Positions 11,976-23,873 of a DNA stretch of 64,000 bases are shown here, piece after piece (position 1 is the stretch's first letter; each line of letters begins with the position of its first letter). A program made the position numbers and the translations under genes. Under the pieces are notes generated by a model that saw only the letters and a list, made by a program, of their open reading frames with translations, had not been told where the DNA came from and did not search any database. Location: contig NC_052478.1 in assembly GCF_009730915.1 (NCBI RefSeq), forward strand, positions 21,680,387-21,744,386, written 5' to 3'. The DNA is from Dioscorea cayenensis subsp. rotundata. Its lineage: Eukaryota; Streptophyta; Magnoliopsida; Dioscoreales; Dioscoreaceae.

Positions 11976-12292
11976 GAAGAACAAGATATGAGCCTTCTAA
12001 ACTTTGTTTGAGAAAAAGCAAAGCAGGAGGCAAAAAAAATTTGAAAAACTATCGATAAAAGAAAAGTTATGATCGGGTGCCATTTTTTTCCCACTTTCGA
12101 AAGGGCAAAAAAGAATTTCATATCGCGACCCACTTCAACTTACCCATGCAGGGGTTAAAAGGAATGTAAAATATAACTGAGTACCGTCGTCTGCAAAAGT
12201 TGGAGGGGGTTTTTGGGAAGTTTTGAAAATTACGAGGGGTGAACAGTAATTTTCCCTTGATTTTATTATATATATATATATATATTTTTGGG

Positions 12293-12315
12293 ATGTGGGC
12301 CCAGGGCCAGGCCTA
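12293..12315 (+). promoter_or_regulatory. Site II-type GGCCCA motifs before plastid S9
   Basis: GTGGGCCCAGGGCCAGGCCTA lies about 65-85 bp before the S9 start codon. TGGGCC/GGCCCA (site II) motifs are typical of plant promoters for translation genes and bind TCP factors. A (TA)n run lies just upstream at about 12266-12287 and could serve as a TATA-like element. Confidence 0.45.
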
Positions 12316-12376
12316 TCTCTTCGCCTGCTTCTCTTTTCGTAGTTTTGAGGATCAGAGAACTCGAAGCAAGCCTTCA

Positions 12377-14531
12377 ATGGCGCTCTCCTCTTGCTCCCTC
12401 TCCTCCCTCGCCTCCTCCTTCTCCTCTCTCTCCTTCTCCTCCAACGTATCCTCCTCTCACCGAAACCTCTCCTTCCCCGGTATTCGCGTTTCGCGCCCAG
12501 CCGTTTCCTTGAAGGCTCTTCGCCCCATTGCTGCTGTGGCGACGTTGCCGGAGCTGGAGGGGATGACCCTGGAGAAGTATGTGAAGACAAGGCTTCCAGG
12601 AGGATTTGCTGCCCAGAAGATCATTGGGACTGGGCGGAGGAAGTGCGCCATTGCTCGTGTCGTCCTCCAAGAAGGCACCGGGAAGTTCATCATCAACTAC
12701 CGTGATGCTAAGGTTTGATATAGAAATCTGGTGAAATTAGGGTTTATTTTAGTTCGTGTGAAATTTTGATGTTTACTTCTCAATTTTAGTTGTTGGATAG
12801 AGTGAATTTGTGAATTGAAATCGATTTGATTTGATTTGGTGCTCAATTAGATGTAAGTTGAGCTGAAATTGAAAACTTTTATACTGATTTGTTCTTGTGT
12901 TATCCTAAATTGTGTTTGTGAATTTTAGTGATATTTGGAGACTTAATTCTCAATTTTAGCTGCTGGATAGATTGAATTTGTTAATTGAAATATATATAGA
13001 TTTTTTATTTATTTATCATCATTTGGTGTGAAATAGATGTAATGTGAGCTGAAAGCGAAAATCTTGTAGTGATTAGTTCTTGTGTTTCAATAGTGGAGGC
13101 ATAGAGGGTGGACAACAATCAACACAGTTTGTTATATTTGCTAATGCTTATTATTCTATTCATGTTCTGTTCTCTAATCCCTTGTTTTCCTTGATTGAAG
13201 TACACTTTAATAGATTGGATTTGTAAGACTCACCCTTTATAGTAGTGGTTATTGCTCTTCTTGCTGCTCATTTATGGAATTCATAAAAGTTGTTTTGGTG
13301 TTACTAGTATGCCCCTAACCATGATAGCTTGGGTCTCCATGTATCTTGCAAGATGATTGACACCTATAGAAGAAAGTTATGTTTTGGTGGTACTTTCACA
13401 GTTTCTTTACTTGGTTTTCATGTCCGTTACGCTGCATTTTCCCTCTTGTGAGATTCCTTTGATGAGTGAACCATATGAAGCTTCCTAAGCATTTATATGA
13501 AATTTTGTTGATCAATTTTCATGTCACTACTTTGAATCTATTTTAGTCTCAAAACATATTCCTATAAACGTCAATGATGCTACTTAATTTTTGGTAAGGG
13601 TTTGTGGCGTAAGAGTCTTCTAGTCTCCATTTTGTACTCAACAGTTTTTTTTATTACTTTGATGAATGTGATATTCAAATGCTGGCTGACTCATAATGTT
13701 TTGGTAGATAACCATTTTAATGTTGATGCGCTTGCTTTGACTTGGCTACATGGTTGTGCATTATATACCTCAACCTTTTGTACATAAGAGAGTTTCCATC
13801 TTAATGGTGTTGGATGTAAAATTTTTTTCTTCTAAATTCGTATTTCTCCATGGCCTTTATCAAGAAGATGCATCAAATACTTGTTGCGATGTTCTTGCCA
13901 AGGACATATGAACCTCCTAATGTTTCTGTGTGTTGTGATTACTTGATATGAAACTTGCACATGCATTCCCTCATATCTTGAGAATGGATAAATTCGCTAT
14001 CATATTCTCATCCTTGTTAAAGAAGTATTACCTTATTAATTGGACTGTGAGTAGGGATGCAAGTGTTCAAACTTATGCACCTACTTCAAATATTCTCTCT
14101 TTGTAAGATCAAGGAAAAGCAATTTGTCTCCACCAATCACTTTAGCATGATTATCAATTTGGATTCATGTTTATATCTAGAAGTTTCTATATGTTTATTT
14201 TGAAACATTGTCATATGAGACCTCTTTGGTTGGAATGGACAGGAATACCTACAAGGGAACCCCTTATGGCTACAGTATATCAAAACTCCCTTTACTGACA
14301 TTAGGGTTTGAGACCGGCTACGATGTATTTGTAAAAGCTCATGGAGGTGGTCTTTCCGGTCAAGCTCAGGCAATCTCTCTTGGCATTGCACGTGCTTTGC
14401 TCAAGGTCAGCGAAAACCACAGAGCACCTTTGAGAAAGGAAGGCCTTCTGACAAGAGATTCTCGAGTTGTTGAGAGGAAGAAAGTTGGCCTTAAAAAGGC
14501 TCGCAAGGCCCCCCAATACTCAAAACGTTAA
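12377..14531 (+). CDS. RPS9: Plastid 30S ribosomal protein S9 (with a one-base frameshift)
   Basis: This nuclear gene encodes protein S9 of the plastid small ribosomal subunit. Exon 1 is 12377-12712 (112 codons). Exon 2 is 14243-14531. The intron is GT-AG and in phase 0. Residues 1 to about 50 form a Ser-rich, hydroxylated plastid transit peptide. The S9 core then follows, with [12 protein letters not shown] (about 84-95), [27 protein letters not shown] and the classic C-terminus ending [12 protein letters not shown]. Exon 2 is 289 nt, one too many. As written, the frame meets TGA at 14309. Removing one T from the TTT at 14291-14293 gives TPLLTLGFE, the conserved family sequence, and about 207 residues, the expected length. 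I therefore read the gene as real, with an assembly indel or a very recent mutation. The promoter lies against a transposon end. Confidence 0.9.
12778..13085 (+). repeat. Tandem duplication in the S9 intron
   Basis: Diverged direct copies start at about 12778 and 12947. Shared blocks are TCTCAATTTTAG, TGGATAGA, TGAATTTGT, AATTGAAAT, TAGATGTAA, GAGCTGAAA and TTCTTGTGTT, in the same order. Confidence 0.75.
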
Positions 14532-15514
14532 AAGGTACAATCTGCTTAAGAACTCCAACTTTGTCCTCTGATTTGTTCAATTAGCACATTCATCTCTAGT
14601 TATAAAGAAATTCATCTAGCATCAATAAGCAAGTTCATCTCTGATTCACTTTCAGCCGTTGTTACTTCCTTTCGGCGATATATCTTATTACTTCTTTCAT
14701 TGATTTTTTTCTCCACAGATCACTAAGTCATCAAGAACCGTCGGTTTTCAAACTCGGAGCGGATGTTTTCTGTCTGATTGACATGCTTTTCTTGCTTCTC
14801 TTCTTTTGTATAATCAAATGTATGGCCATTGATTGTAATGTAAACTGACAAATTCTTGGTCATTTTGTATCCCAGTTTCAGTAAAGAGTGCTTAGCTGAA
14901 ATTATGCTATGTTGGAGATGGACCATGGAATTGTGATTATTATTATTGTTATTTATAGATCATCAGTTGCATTGCAATCAATTCATCTTTTTCTTTTCTT
15001 GGTTATATGCTTATAGGTAAATATTCATTAAAAATGTAATTTGTGATGTATAAGCTTGTTTGGATACAATTACAGACGGTACTAACATTTATATTAAATG
15101 GTTGTAATGTAATGTAATAACTCCATCATGTCATTAATGTAAAATTTCAAAAATCTTTTATTCATATATTTGTTTATGTATCTTTAAATAAAACTCTTTA
15201 AAATGTCTATTTTTTTATTTTTTTATACAACCTTTCACATGTATATATATATATATATGTGTGTTTTTCTTACACATTTGTACATATGTTAATCTGTTGT
15301 CCATGTATTAATGTACAAAGCCCGGTACATTTATACACATTTGCTACATGTCTACTTGCAAGCAAATAATTTTTAATTTTCTACAAAAATATATTTGTCC
15401 CATTCTAATTAACATATTTTTTTTAATTGAAAAGCACTCAGATTAAATAAAAAAGCTCTAATTTGTGTTTTTTTTTTTCTCCCATAAAACAGAGTTTTAA
15501 AAAATAAATATAAA
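14532..15514. other. 3' UTR of S9 and intergenic DNA
   Basis: The first 350-400 bases after the stop are probably 3' UTR. The rest is AT-rich, with a TA microsatellite at about 15244-15260. No gene is seen. Confidence 0.6.
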
Positions 15515-15548
15515 TAAAAAAGAAGGCTCTCGCTCTCGGATCTCTTTG

Positions 15549-18500
15549 ATGGCGTCGTCGGCGAAGCTAACAGCATCTCGATCTCCGTCTCCGACTCGGA
15601 CTCCGACGAGTCGGCGGGAAGGAAGGGTGGCCGATTCCGCCGGAAGCGCAGGGACCGGCGGTGGCGTGGGAAAGATGAGCTATTCCGACGAACACTTCGA
15701 CGGGCTATGAGATGGTGGCCGTTGCTGCTCTTCATTCCGGCGATTTCTCTTCTCTTCTTCGAGGCCTCTAGGCTCTCCGTGAAGCCCAAGGTGGAGGTTA
15801 GCTCGACGCATAGGCTAGTCACGGGCGGAGGCCGGTGGCAACCTCAACCGGGTGAATCCGATGACCAGAGTCGTCAATGGAGTCAGAGTGGGTAAGAGAA
15901 GCTAAAATCCTATAGAATTCATACATTTGCTTCTTTTTTCGATGTTGTTTGAATCTTTAGGTACTTTGAGGATGATGTTTGGTTTGGTTTGTTAGTATTG
16001 ATCTTATTTGGAGTGGAGATTGGTGTGCGTGTGATAGTCTTTGAATTTTTAGGGCATATGCCGATCCATCGCTTTGGTGATTCGTTCTTTGTTTAGTATG
16101 GTGCTCATTGATCGGCCTAGTGAGTGGGTATCTGCTGTTGCTGTTGTTGTTGTTGAGAGAATTGGATTCAAGATTGAATCTTTGGGTGCTTTCAAGACAT
16201 TGTTTGCTGTTGATCTCCTTTGGAGTGGAGTTTGGTGACTGCGATAGCCTTTGAATTTTTAGGGCATATATTGATCAATGGCTTGGTGGATGAATTCTTC
16301 TTACACTAGGATGCCAGATGAGGAAAATAGAGATGATTGAATTTAAGTTTTTATCTTTCAGTACTTTTAAGACATTGTTTGCTTTATTTTGTTGGTGTTG
16401 ATATATCTTGTAGTGGAGTGGTGAGTGTGATAGTGATTGAATGTTTTAATCATATATTGATCTATGGCTTAGGTGATGCATTATTCAGGTAGTAGGCGCT
16501 AGGTTGTTGGCCAAGAAGTGTGATTGTTTTTTCTTAATTCTCCAACAAGTAGGTCACCATCAAGCTGGCTAACTGAAGTGTAATATGTGCACAATTGGAT
16601 CTACCTAAAAATGCATTGATTTAATTGGTCAGTCATCAAAACTAGTCATCAAAACTTTTCACAAAACTAACAGCATTTGATTGATCACCAACAATGTGAA
16701 ACCTTTGGGAGATTTCGTCATGGGACTTACTGAAGGTCCTTATGGTGCTATATGCTGATTTAGTTGCCTTTGACACTGAATATCTTATTCAAACTTGTAC
16801 TAATACTAATCAAGTCTACTGTTAGCTTTAGCTATTTGGATCTAGACATCCAACCATATACTTGAAGAAAGCTCAATTGAAAAGTTTACAGAAAATATGG
16901 TTTAGTGTTTTACAATGCATTTCCTAATTATGATAAGATGGTATTATAATGCTTAATGTCTAGCCCGATTTTCAACAGATATTGCAACTATGGAACTGAC
17001 ATTGTCTTGATATAATAGATGACGTGAGCTCAGATTAATTTCTTTTTTAATGCACAACTTGCTTTGCTAATTTGGTTAGTTATTCAAGCTTATCATTTAA
17101 TATTCTAGTGGCTTTTGACATAGACCAGCTTCAGGCAAGCGCAACTTAAATGTTGGGAGCTTTTTTTTCTAGTTGTTATCAAGATGATGCGCTTTGGAGA
17201 GTTCATTATAGTTTTACTTGTTTATGTGTGGAATTGTTTGTAGTTTCTATTATGTTATTTGTGCGCTTTACTTTTGGATTTATGATGATTAGTCATCTTT
17301 TGCAAATTTTAATATTTTCTGGCTTCATATTTTCCATTGCCTCTCTTGATTTTATGCATACTGAATTAGATTCTTGAAACAAAAGAGTGATTTTGACAAG
17401 AATCTATAACATGCTAAGAACATGGGCTTAGAGGTTGTGTAATTCTTACTGTTATTACTTATTATCGGATTGTTTAGGTCACCACATCTTCTTATGGGTA
17501 AAAGTAATATTATTTTTAATCATTTTCTCGTATGGAGAAGATATATCTGAAACATCATAATAATTCTATCCTTTTTTCTCTAGTCGTGGTATCTTATTCT
17601 GTTTTTGCTCTCAATGTAGACTAAATTTTCCATTTACCAGCTTGTTTGGCAATTCTTCCTCCTGAAAAAATTCAACACCTAGAGTTCCCTCAGTCCTCAG
17701 AACATGATTTTCATGTGAAGAAGGTGGTATATAAATCAGATCCTGATTTATCTGAGAGTAGAGGCAATACCGCAATGCTACCAGCTTATTTTGGAGGCAC
17801 AAGATTCAATTTATTCACTGGAAACCAAACTTTTTATGAGAGAGAAGAAAGTTTTAAGGTGCAGTGCTTTGTCTTGATCCTTGCATTAATTTGTGGATTA
17901 TTTTCACTCGATGGTTAACTTGCAGAGACATTGTGTAGTATCATTTGAGTTGTATGATGTTCTCTAACTTACATGTTAAATCTTTCTGTTGCATTCAGTG
18001 AAATGCAACCATTAGTGTAGTTGTTATATGCGCATATGATCTTTCAGGTAAATGAAACTGCTGTGGTGCATTGTGGTTTCTACAGTGAAAAAGGAGGGTT
18101 CAAGTTATCTGATGACGACAAAAAGTACATGCAAGGCTGCCAAGTGGTTGTTTCTACGTGTTCATTTGGTGGAGGAGATGATCTCTATCAACCGATTGGG
18201 ATGACAAAGGCATCACTGGAGAAGGTTAATATACATAGAACACACTCTCTATAATATTAGTTTCCCTGGCAGTAGCCAGTTTGGTATGTTTTTTGAGGCT
18301 AGATATTGTCGTTTAGGTCTGCTATGTGGCATTCTGGGATGAAATCACTCTTGCAGCTCAAGAAGCGGAGGGAAACATTATTGGAGATGATCATTTGATT
18401 GGTAAATGGCGAATCGTGGTTGTTGAGGATCTTCCTTTCTCAGATCAAAGGCTGAATGGTAAAATCCCCAAGGTAGCAAAAACCTGAGTAAAAATAATTA

Positions 18501-19724
18501 CCTGCCAGTTCTTTTTGCATGTAGTTTGATGTGATCTGCAATGTCTTAAATGATATTTATTATGATATTTTCCTTAACCTGGTTTTGAGCTTCTGACTGA
18601 ACTAGGGATTTAGTATGTAGGAGCAATCTTATGTTCTTACTTTGCGTTCTTGCCAAAATCCTAGTTTTGTCAAGCACTCAACTTGAGAAATGTTCACATC
18701 AGAAATGATCTTTCATGAATAAACAAAATGGTCATTCATATTACCAGAGAACATGCTTCAAATTTTGGAAGTCCTACCAAGTTTTCAATTAGGAACAGGA
18801 GGGATTATTATTTTCTTCTTTTAAGATTACTCAGATGCTTGTATTGCTATGGAATCCCTGTAAATACATTTTGATTAAAAAAAACAAAAAGCTACAAATG
18901 AGATTCATTTTACCAAGTGATAACGATCCATTACATTGGAATGAGAATATTTCTCTTGCAAACCAAAGTATTGTACTTTTCTTTTGGCTTGTAAGTGTGC
19001 TCCTTCAATTTGCCACAACTTATGTAACACATTTAGTTGTTCAACTTACCAGGTAGGATGTCTAGGGTTTAATGATGCTATTGTTTATGCTTGAAAACTA
19101 ATAGGTGTTTCTCTCTGCTACTGCAGATGTTGAGTCACCGTCTTTTTCCTCGAGCAAGGTATTCCATATGGATAGATTCAAAATCTCAGTTCCGGCGAGA
19201 TCCACTAGGAGTTCTTGAAGCGCTTCTTTGGCGTACAAATTCCATCCTTGCCATTTCTGAACATGGAGCAAGAAGTAGCATATATGACGAGGGAAAGGCT
19301 GTCGTCAAGAAAAACAAAGCAACTCCAGAAGAAGTAGAAATACAGCTGAATCAATACCGATTAGACGGCATGCCCGACCAGAAAAGATTCAAGGGAAAGA
19401 AAGGTTTACATGCTTGTTTGTAGCTTCTAAATGAGACGCATTACAAGATATTATTCTAAGACTCATCGTATTCTCTGTCGTACAGCTTTGGCTGAAGCTT
19501 CCATCATTGTGAGGGAACACACACCATCGACGAATCTTCTCATGTGTCTTTGGTTCAACGAAGTAGTTCGGTTCACCTCACGAGATCAACTCAGCTTCCC
19601 TTATGTTCTCCGCCGTCTGGACGTGCCCGGAATCAATATGTTTCCAGTGTGCGCTCGCAAAGATCTTGTTAATAGTATGGGACATAAGCGAAAAGTGAAG
19701 CCTCTTGTAAGATCAACCATTTGA
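15549..19724 (+). CDS. DUF616 family (TOD1/MUCI70-like) Golgi-type membrane protein
   Basis: The DUF616 family holds plant Golgi proteins related to glycosyltransferases (MUCI70) and the ceramidase-like TOD1. Exons are: 1, 15549-about 15891; 2, 17641-17858; 3, 18048-18224; 4, 18317-18472; 5, 19127-19403; 6, 19486-19724. Exons 2-6 join in one clean frame. Exon 1 encodes a basic stretch (RRKRRDRRWRGK) and one membrane anchor, MRWWPLLLFIPAISLLFF, so a type II topology is likely. Family motifs include VVHCGFYSEKGGFKL, KWRIVVVEDLPFSDQR, HRLFPRARYSIWIDSK, ILAISEHGARSS, IIVREHTPSTNLLMCLWFNE and RFTSRDQLSFPYV. Exon 1 is not in a single frame: the only in-frame ATG for the anchor is 15707. The acidic Ser-rich lead (SVSDSDSDES) has no ATG in its own frame, and the exon end (NPMTRVVNGVRV, which joins CLAILPPEK) is in another frame. 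One-base indels near 15553 and 15820-15840 would restore it. The exact function of this member is unknown. Confidence 0.85.
15951..16480 (+). repeat. Tandem triplication in DUF616 intron 1
   Basis: Three diverged direct copies begin at about 15951, 16175 and 16334. Shared landmarks in order are GAATCTTT or TATCTTTCAG, a GTACTTT/GTGCTTT block, TTGATCT or TTGATAT, GGAGTGG, GTGATAG/GCGATAG, TTTGAATTTTTAGGGCATAT and GATCNATGGCTT. Confidence 0.7.
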
Positions 19725-21624
19725 AGGTTGAAGCTCTCTTGTATAATTTACACTCTTTGATTCATTTGCAGGTGCTTGTTTGATGTAATATTTTTGCTTC
19801 CAAGTGTCTGCCAAATTTTTATTACTTTTCAATCAAATCTTCTCTTGTTAAGAACTTATGATATACAGGTTCTCTTTTCCACATAAACCCCCGGAAAACC
19901 TCATAATTATATATATACACTGTTTATTTGCATTCTCTTAGAAAACTAACGTTGATTGAAAGTCTTTTGGAATGATAAAAATGCTTGATTTTATGACTAG
20001 TTTACTTCAAACCTTTTTCTTTTTCTTTTTTTGTTAACAGAGGTCATGCTTCTTTTTGATTGGTTTGGATAAAAAAAAATTATGAAATTTATAACGAAAG
20101 TTTATTTTGTTCATACATAATTAAAATAAAAAATAATAAAATAGTATTGTATAATTACTAAAATTTAAATTTTGTTCCATTAATATTTCAGGAATTTCAA
20201 ATTTTTAATGTTTTTGTAGGGTGCGTAGCCAAATAAAGAATTTTATATATGTTACTTGTGAAATGTGAAATTATCAATATACCCCTCATAGAAATGTTAT
20301 ATTTGCATCAATCCTCCCATGAAAAGCTTCATGTGTGTATATATATATAGGGTAAATATCAATTTTATACGTGGTAAACATCAACAGTATATGTGTGTAG
20401 AATTACTGTTATTTATTGTATATGTGTGTAAAATTACTATTATTTATTATGCATAATTATTATTTGATATTATTTAAGAATGTTTAGTATCATAAATAAA
20501 GTGAGAGCATGTGTTGAATTTATATCCAATGATATTGTAAGATATTTTTAAATTTGAAATCTAGGGACATCTATACTTGACGTGCCATTATTTGTGTGTA
20601 TATATATATATATCAAAATTTCAGGATGTTAACTGTTTAAGGGGAATGATAAGAAATTGTATAGTAAGCCCAAAAAATGCAAGGAAAACCAAATTTAAAA
20701 CCCTAATTTATGGTTTTTTTTTTTAAAGATTGAAATAAATAAGAAAACATTTGGAAAGTTCTTTTGTCACTTTGCATGTACAAACTCCAAAGCCCACTTT
20801 CAATTATCCTAAAATATTATTAATTAAATTTCCATCTTTTCCTTGAAACTTGAAAGTAATTAAATCAGGAACATGCCCCAATGTGTTGCATTTTCAAAAC
20901 AAAAAAGATATATAAACAAAATAAAATTCTATTCTTTGAGTCCAATTGCTTTCACTTTCATTCACTTTTATTGGAATGATTAATCAAGTCAAACAATTCA
21001 ATCAAAAATAGAAACCCTAATTAGCTTTAATGCATGGATTTGGGACAAATGACCTTGAATCTAGGGAGAACAATGCTTTCCATTTGGATCTTATTCTTAA
21101 CCAAACTTTTTGGAAGATTTGGTCCCAATACTTTTTAAATCCCATCTCAAAATTTTTTATATATTTTTTTAAAGGTTTATTATGACCAAAATTGATTGGA
21201 GATTAATTTTTATTTCCATGAACTCAAATTATGAATTCATGATCTAAACCTTTCTAAATATATATTACAAATATATTTTTATTAAAAATTAATAACATAA
21301 AATTGAAATTAAAAAAAGTGTGACATGTGAAAGTGAACAAAAGTGAAACCTAAAAATGATGGTTTTCAAAGGATCCAATGTTTAAAGCAAACAAAAGACG
21401 GTGCCTTTTGGTTGACTAAGCCTATTTTAGGTGATTAGGTCACACCATGGACCATGAACACCAATTAACAATCTTATCAATCTTGTCAAACCCTAACCCT
21501 AACCCTAACCCTAAAAATCTACTCTAATAATAACATAGGACTACAAGGACTAACTTGGCCGGCCAAAAAAAAAAAAATTCCAAAGCCTACACTCATATAT
21601 ATACATACATACAGACATGCATCC

Positions 21625-21663
<39 letters not shown>

Positions 21664-22083
21664 CAAATATATTACCCTGAAGTCACAAAATATAAATAAT
21701 ATAAAATAAAAATAAACCAAAATTATCAGCAGTATTAAACTAAGTAGTAAAGACTCTGGTCACTTAAGCAAATAAAAAAAAATACTAACAAAAATATATT
21801 TTTTTGTAAGACTCTCAATACTTCGCATGAATTACTTTGAAGTCTAAAACTCTTAAAAACTAGTAGTAAAATCTTTTAAAAAAAAAATTTAATAAAATAA
21901 AACATCATAGAAAATAACCGTAAAAATTTGACATTTTATTCTCTAAAAAACTAAATATATTGCCCTACAAGTGATTTTTACTCTGGTTATATATTTAGTT
22001 GGATGAATCAAGTATATAAAATATCATTCATATTCATAACCGTTACAAAAAAAAGTCGAGAACATCTTCGATAAAAACAAACA
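19725..22083. other. AT-rich intergenic DNA, no gene seen
   Basis: The first few hundred bases are likely 3' UTR of the DUF616 gene. The rest is AT-rich with TA microsatellites (about 20340-20350, 20600-20613, 21626-21665) and a short telomere-like tract (21491-21514). No open frame of note lies here. Confidence 0.7.
21491..21514. repeat. Four CCCTAA units (telomere-like tract)
   Basis: Four uninterrupted CCCTAA units are followed by AAA. The six-base unit is the TTAGGG type, not the usual plant seven-base CCCTAAA. The tract is too short to prove telomeric origin. AAACCCTAA-like boxes also serve as promoter elements. Confidence 0.8.
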
Positions 22084-22372
22084 CCGGCCCGGCCCGTTTG
22101 AAACTCTAAATAGTGGATATATCACATAGTCCTACAAAGTGGTCACATAGAAGACTTTGGTGGCTTTCATAATTTCATTGACCCACTCCACAAGCATGAG
22201 ACACTAGAGAAAAGCTTCAACTCTGATCCGGCCCGGCCCGGCCCGTCCCGGCCCGTTTGAAACTCTAAATAGTGGATATATTACACTAGTCCTACAAGTG
22301 GTCACATAGAAGACTTTAGTGCCTTTCATTGACCCACACCACAAGCATGAGACACTAGAGAAAGCTTCAACT
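22084..22372. repeat. About 145-bp tandem duplication with GGCCC-rich junction
   Basis: Copy 1 is about 22084-22222 and copy 2 about 22228-22372. Both start with CCGGCCCGG-type sequence followed by GTTTGAAACTCTAAATAGTG. Both contain GTGGTCACATAGAAGACTTT and end at GAGACACTAGAGAAA with CTTCAACT. The second copy has an expanded CCGGCCCGG run. Confidence 0.85.
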
Positions 22373-23873
22373 TTTGCAAGCATGTCCACTATCAACCAAA
22401 GAGAAAAAGAGCTTTTATGTGGGGGCTAAAACTAAAGGCCAAAACCACTCACACACTTTGGCTTATAGAAAGAACTAGGATTCTTAAGACAAGCATTAGT
22501 CACCATATGAATAGAGGACATGCATAGCATCTTTGGGTTTGGTTCTTTTGAGAAACCCTTGCTAAGGACCCCAAAACAAGAGGAAAACACCTACCATACC
22601 CTTAACTTTTTCCCTCTCACTCACTTTCATCCCTTTTGAGGCTCTTTTGTGTTTTTAGCTTTCCTTTTCCCACTTTAAAAAGCTCTCTATATACATTCCA
22701 TGTACTAGCCCTGTCTGTCCTTATACATTCTCCTTTCATCATTTATCATTCCATACATTTCTTTGTTATTAATTATCTCCTCAACTATATCTTAACTTAG
22801 ATATTAATTATTTCATTATAAGGCCATACATAGATATTAATTATCTCCTTTTTATATAAGAATTTAATTGAGTAAAAAAGTTTAAACATTTTATAATTTG
22901 AGCTATTTAAATATTTTTAAATTTAATTTTTTGTATATGTAAATACGCATGCTAAGGGAGTTTTATTCTATATAGTATTTTTAATATATCACTCAAACTA
23001 GTTTAATGTCATGACTTCTAAAATTGATAAGTCAAAATTAAAAAAAAAATTGTATGATAAAATTATCAATTTAAATATTTTAATGTAATTTACAGATTAA
23101 AATGAATTTTTAGCTAGACAAGTACTAGTACACTAACAAGGGTAAAAATGTAAAAGAGATCATTTTGGGAGCATTGCTACCAAATACAAAATCTAGAAAT
23201 AATATAAACAAGCTTGTCATGTAGAAAGCAATGTACAACCACCATGTCACATATTGAGTTGATGTTTGAACAGTGCATGTAATAGACTCAGAGAGAGATG
23301 TGTGTGTGTTCATGGCTTTTTTGTTTTTTAGGGAATGAAGAAGATATTGATGGCTTTGAGTGCTTTATTCCCTTCTCTTTAGTGACTTTGTTGAACTAAA
23401 GTTCCCATTTTAGATACACCAACATGCCTTGCAGACTTTCAGCTCACCCACCCAATTAAACTACTCAATCTTGAAAAGAAAAAATCTCAGGTAGAAAAAA
23501 GTGTTTGTGTTCATAGTCAACTACTTGCATGTGTTCTATGCATGTATTTGTGTATATATATATATTATGTTGTTCAAGTGATTGTTGAGTATTGTGAGTA
23601 TTGTTCAAGTGGAATGACAAGAGTTTAATTTGAAGATGATTATTTGGTAAAGAATTAATCTTGTTGAATGTTAATTTGTTTTTGTTGGTTTTTTGTTCTC
23701 TCTGTGAATGCTGTTGGAGATGTCTCACTTTTGTTTGCTTGTTGTGTTTGGCTTTTCAGTGTTTTTGAGTTGTTTGGATTTTTTCACTGCTGTAAAGTTA
23801 TTAAAGTTGATGGCTTTTCTTTCCAGGTTTTGAGTAGAAGTTCTCAAGCTTTGTTCACTTTGCAACATTTCTA
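22373..23873. other. Upstream region of the MIP1/DUF547 gene
   Basis: AT-rich DNA precedes a T-rich region (23500-23870) that is probably 5' UTR and may include an upstream exon. I cannot place a promoter firmly. No other gene is seen. Confidence 0.5.

Larger units (their letters stand above)
5970..12256 (+). mobile_element. Decayed DNA transposon carrying a ULP1-type protease
   Basis: The block stands out for GC- and CpG-rich coding-like segments alternating with AT-rich spacers full of a short CGCTTTAAC-type repeat. A C48 (ULP1-like) protease region is recognisable at about 9216-9930. Imperfect inverted ends are visible: the left end contains ACCCAAAAACCCC near 6020, and the right end, inverted, contains TCCCAAAAACCCCC near 12210. 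Both also share a CCCC run about 25-30 bp further out. ULP1 domains are commonly carried by plant Mutator-like and CACTA elements; the ends suggest a Mutator-like element, but this is inference. No intact transposase is seen. All reading frames are broken by stops and shifts. Confidence 0.6.

Noticed and set aside
11794..12133. Leu-rich and Arg-rich frames near 11.9 kb
   Set aside because: Produced by the GAA microsatellite.
12135..12705. Several open frames overlapping S9 exon 1 on both strands
   Set aside because: The S9 frame has family motifs and a transit peptide; the others are low-complexity shadows.
15409..15822. Minus-strand open frame of 137 codons over DUF616 exon 1
   Set aside because: Antisense shadow; the Ser/Glu repeats mirror the acidic tract of the sense frame.
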